From: JTS-RE37 sp041744575
Lineage (GTDB): Bacteria; Bacteroidota; Bacteroidia; Flavobacteriales; Flavobacteriaceae
Reading direction: 5' to 3'
DNA length: 64,000 bases
NCBI GenBank assembly: GCA_041744575.1
Contig: JBGTKP010000008.1
Coordinates: 167,377-231,376, forward strand
Part shown: positions 63,897 through 64,000 of the stretch, piece after piece
Numbering within the stretch: position 1 is the stretch's first letter
Layout of the letters: every line of letters begins with the position of its first letter
Position numbers and translations under genes: made by a program
The notes under the pieces: model-generated
What the model was told of the DNA's origin: nothing
What the model saw: the letters and a program-made list of their open reading frames with translations, nothing else
The model's database searches: none

Positions 63897-64000
63897 CTAA
63901 TATCCTTCGTTCTGAATCAGATTGGGATTGGACAGCAAGGCATTTGTGGGAATTGGAAATAAATTCTTGGTAGCATCACCAACACTTTCAGGGTTCTTAA
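63897..64000 (-). CDS. SusD/RagB-family outer-membrane lipoprotein, C-terminal end only
   Basis: The minus strand reads KNPESVGDATKNLFPIPTNA and continues to a C-terminus NPNLIQNEGY followed by a stop at 63897. This LFPIP...NPNLxQNxGY ending is diagnostic for SusD-like glycan-binding lipoproteins. The rest of the gene, and probably a susC partner, lies beyond the window end. With xylB and xylA next to it, a xylose- or xylan-related uptake locus is likely. Confidence 0.88.
   Translation of the reverse strand, partial: KNPESVGDATKNLFPIPTNALLSNPNLIQNEGY

Noticed and set aside
1..64000. tRNA or rRNA genes, CRISPR arrays, IS elements or prophage genes
   Set aside because: No tRNA-like cloverleaf sequence, regular short repeats, transposase, integrase or phage gene was recognised by reading the sequence; short elements could still be missed.

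Overview
The window looks like a chromosomal stretch of a Bacteroidota bacterium, most likely Flavobacteriia. The supporting features are a SusD-type C-terminus beside xylose genes, tandem FtsX-like permeases ending in NPVxSLRTE, VCBS/ASPIC surface lipoproteins, a secreted protein of a type known from flavobacteria, and promoter candidates of the Bacteroidota TAnnTTTG type. No tRNA, rRNA, IS element or CRISPR array was recognised.

Layout. (1) 1-15218: a tandem array of six large FtsX/MacB-like ABC permeases (the first cut by the window edge), a collapsed remnant of a seventh, and one LolD/MacB-type ATPase. (2) 15383-18376: an iron-sulphur and electron-transfer cluster of Mrp-type ATPase, NifU-C protein, thioredoxin-reductase-like ferredoxin-NADP reductase and adrenodoxin-type ferredoxin. 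(3) 18421-26194: an MsbA-like exporter, a penicillin-acylase-family lipoprotein, an AT-rich CNNM/CBS membrane protein, a secreted flavobacterial protein, and a ridA plus D-threonine aldolase/D-serine dehydratase-like pair. (4) 26415-32383: a very large lipoprotein with phosphoesterase, kinase-like and BamA-like parts, a small membrane protein, a cyclase-like DUF2652 protein and a DUF2254 membrane protein. (5) 32384-39191: a gene-poor AT-rich stretch with a candidate small RNA, a DUF2383 protein, an AraC regulator, a three-gene envelope operon with two AsmA/DUF748-like proteins, and an LpxH-like phosphoesterase. (6) 39295-46655: a GAF protein, an HD-PycTM fusion, and a second copy of the phosphoesterase/kinase-like/barrel protein. 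(7) 46740-58998: a minus-strand operon of three VCBS/ASPIC lipoproteins, a haloperoxidase-like lipoprotein and a GyrI-like protein. (8) 59190-64000: a sodium/solute symporter converging on xylA-xylB, then a terminator and the 3' end of a susD gene.

The most unusual items are the two ~1235-residue lipoproteins. Each appears to join a calcineurin-like phosphoesterase, a kinase-like middle with GDWDRH and PRDRD motifs, and an outer-membrane barrel. In one copy three expected phosphoesterase metal or catalytic residues are replaced. Other notable items are a permease gene reduced to its first 12 and last few codons, an HD-PycTM fusion without an adjacent cyclase, a candidate structured RNA ending in a strong terminator, and the VCBS/ASPIC-haloperoxidase operon. 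Function calls are by recognition of motifs in the translated sequence; no database search was run.
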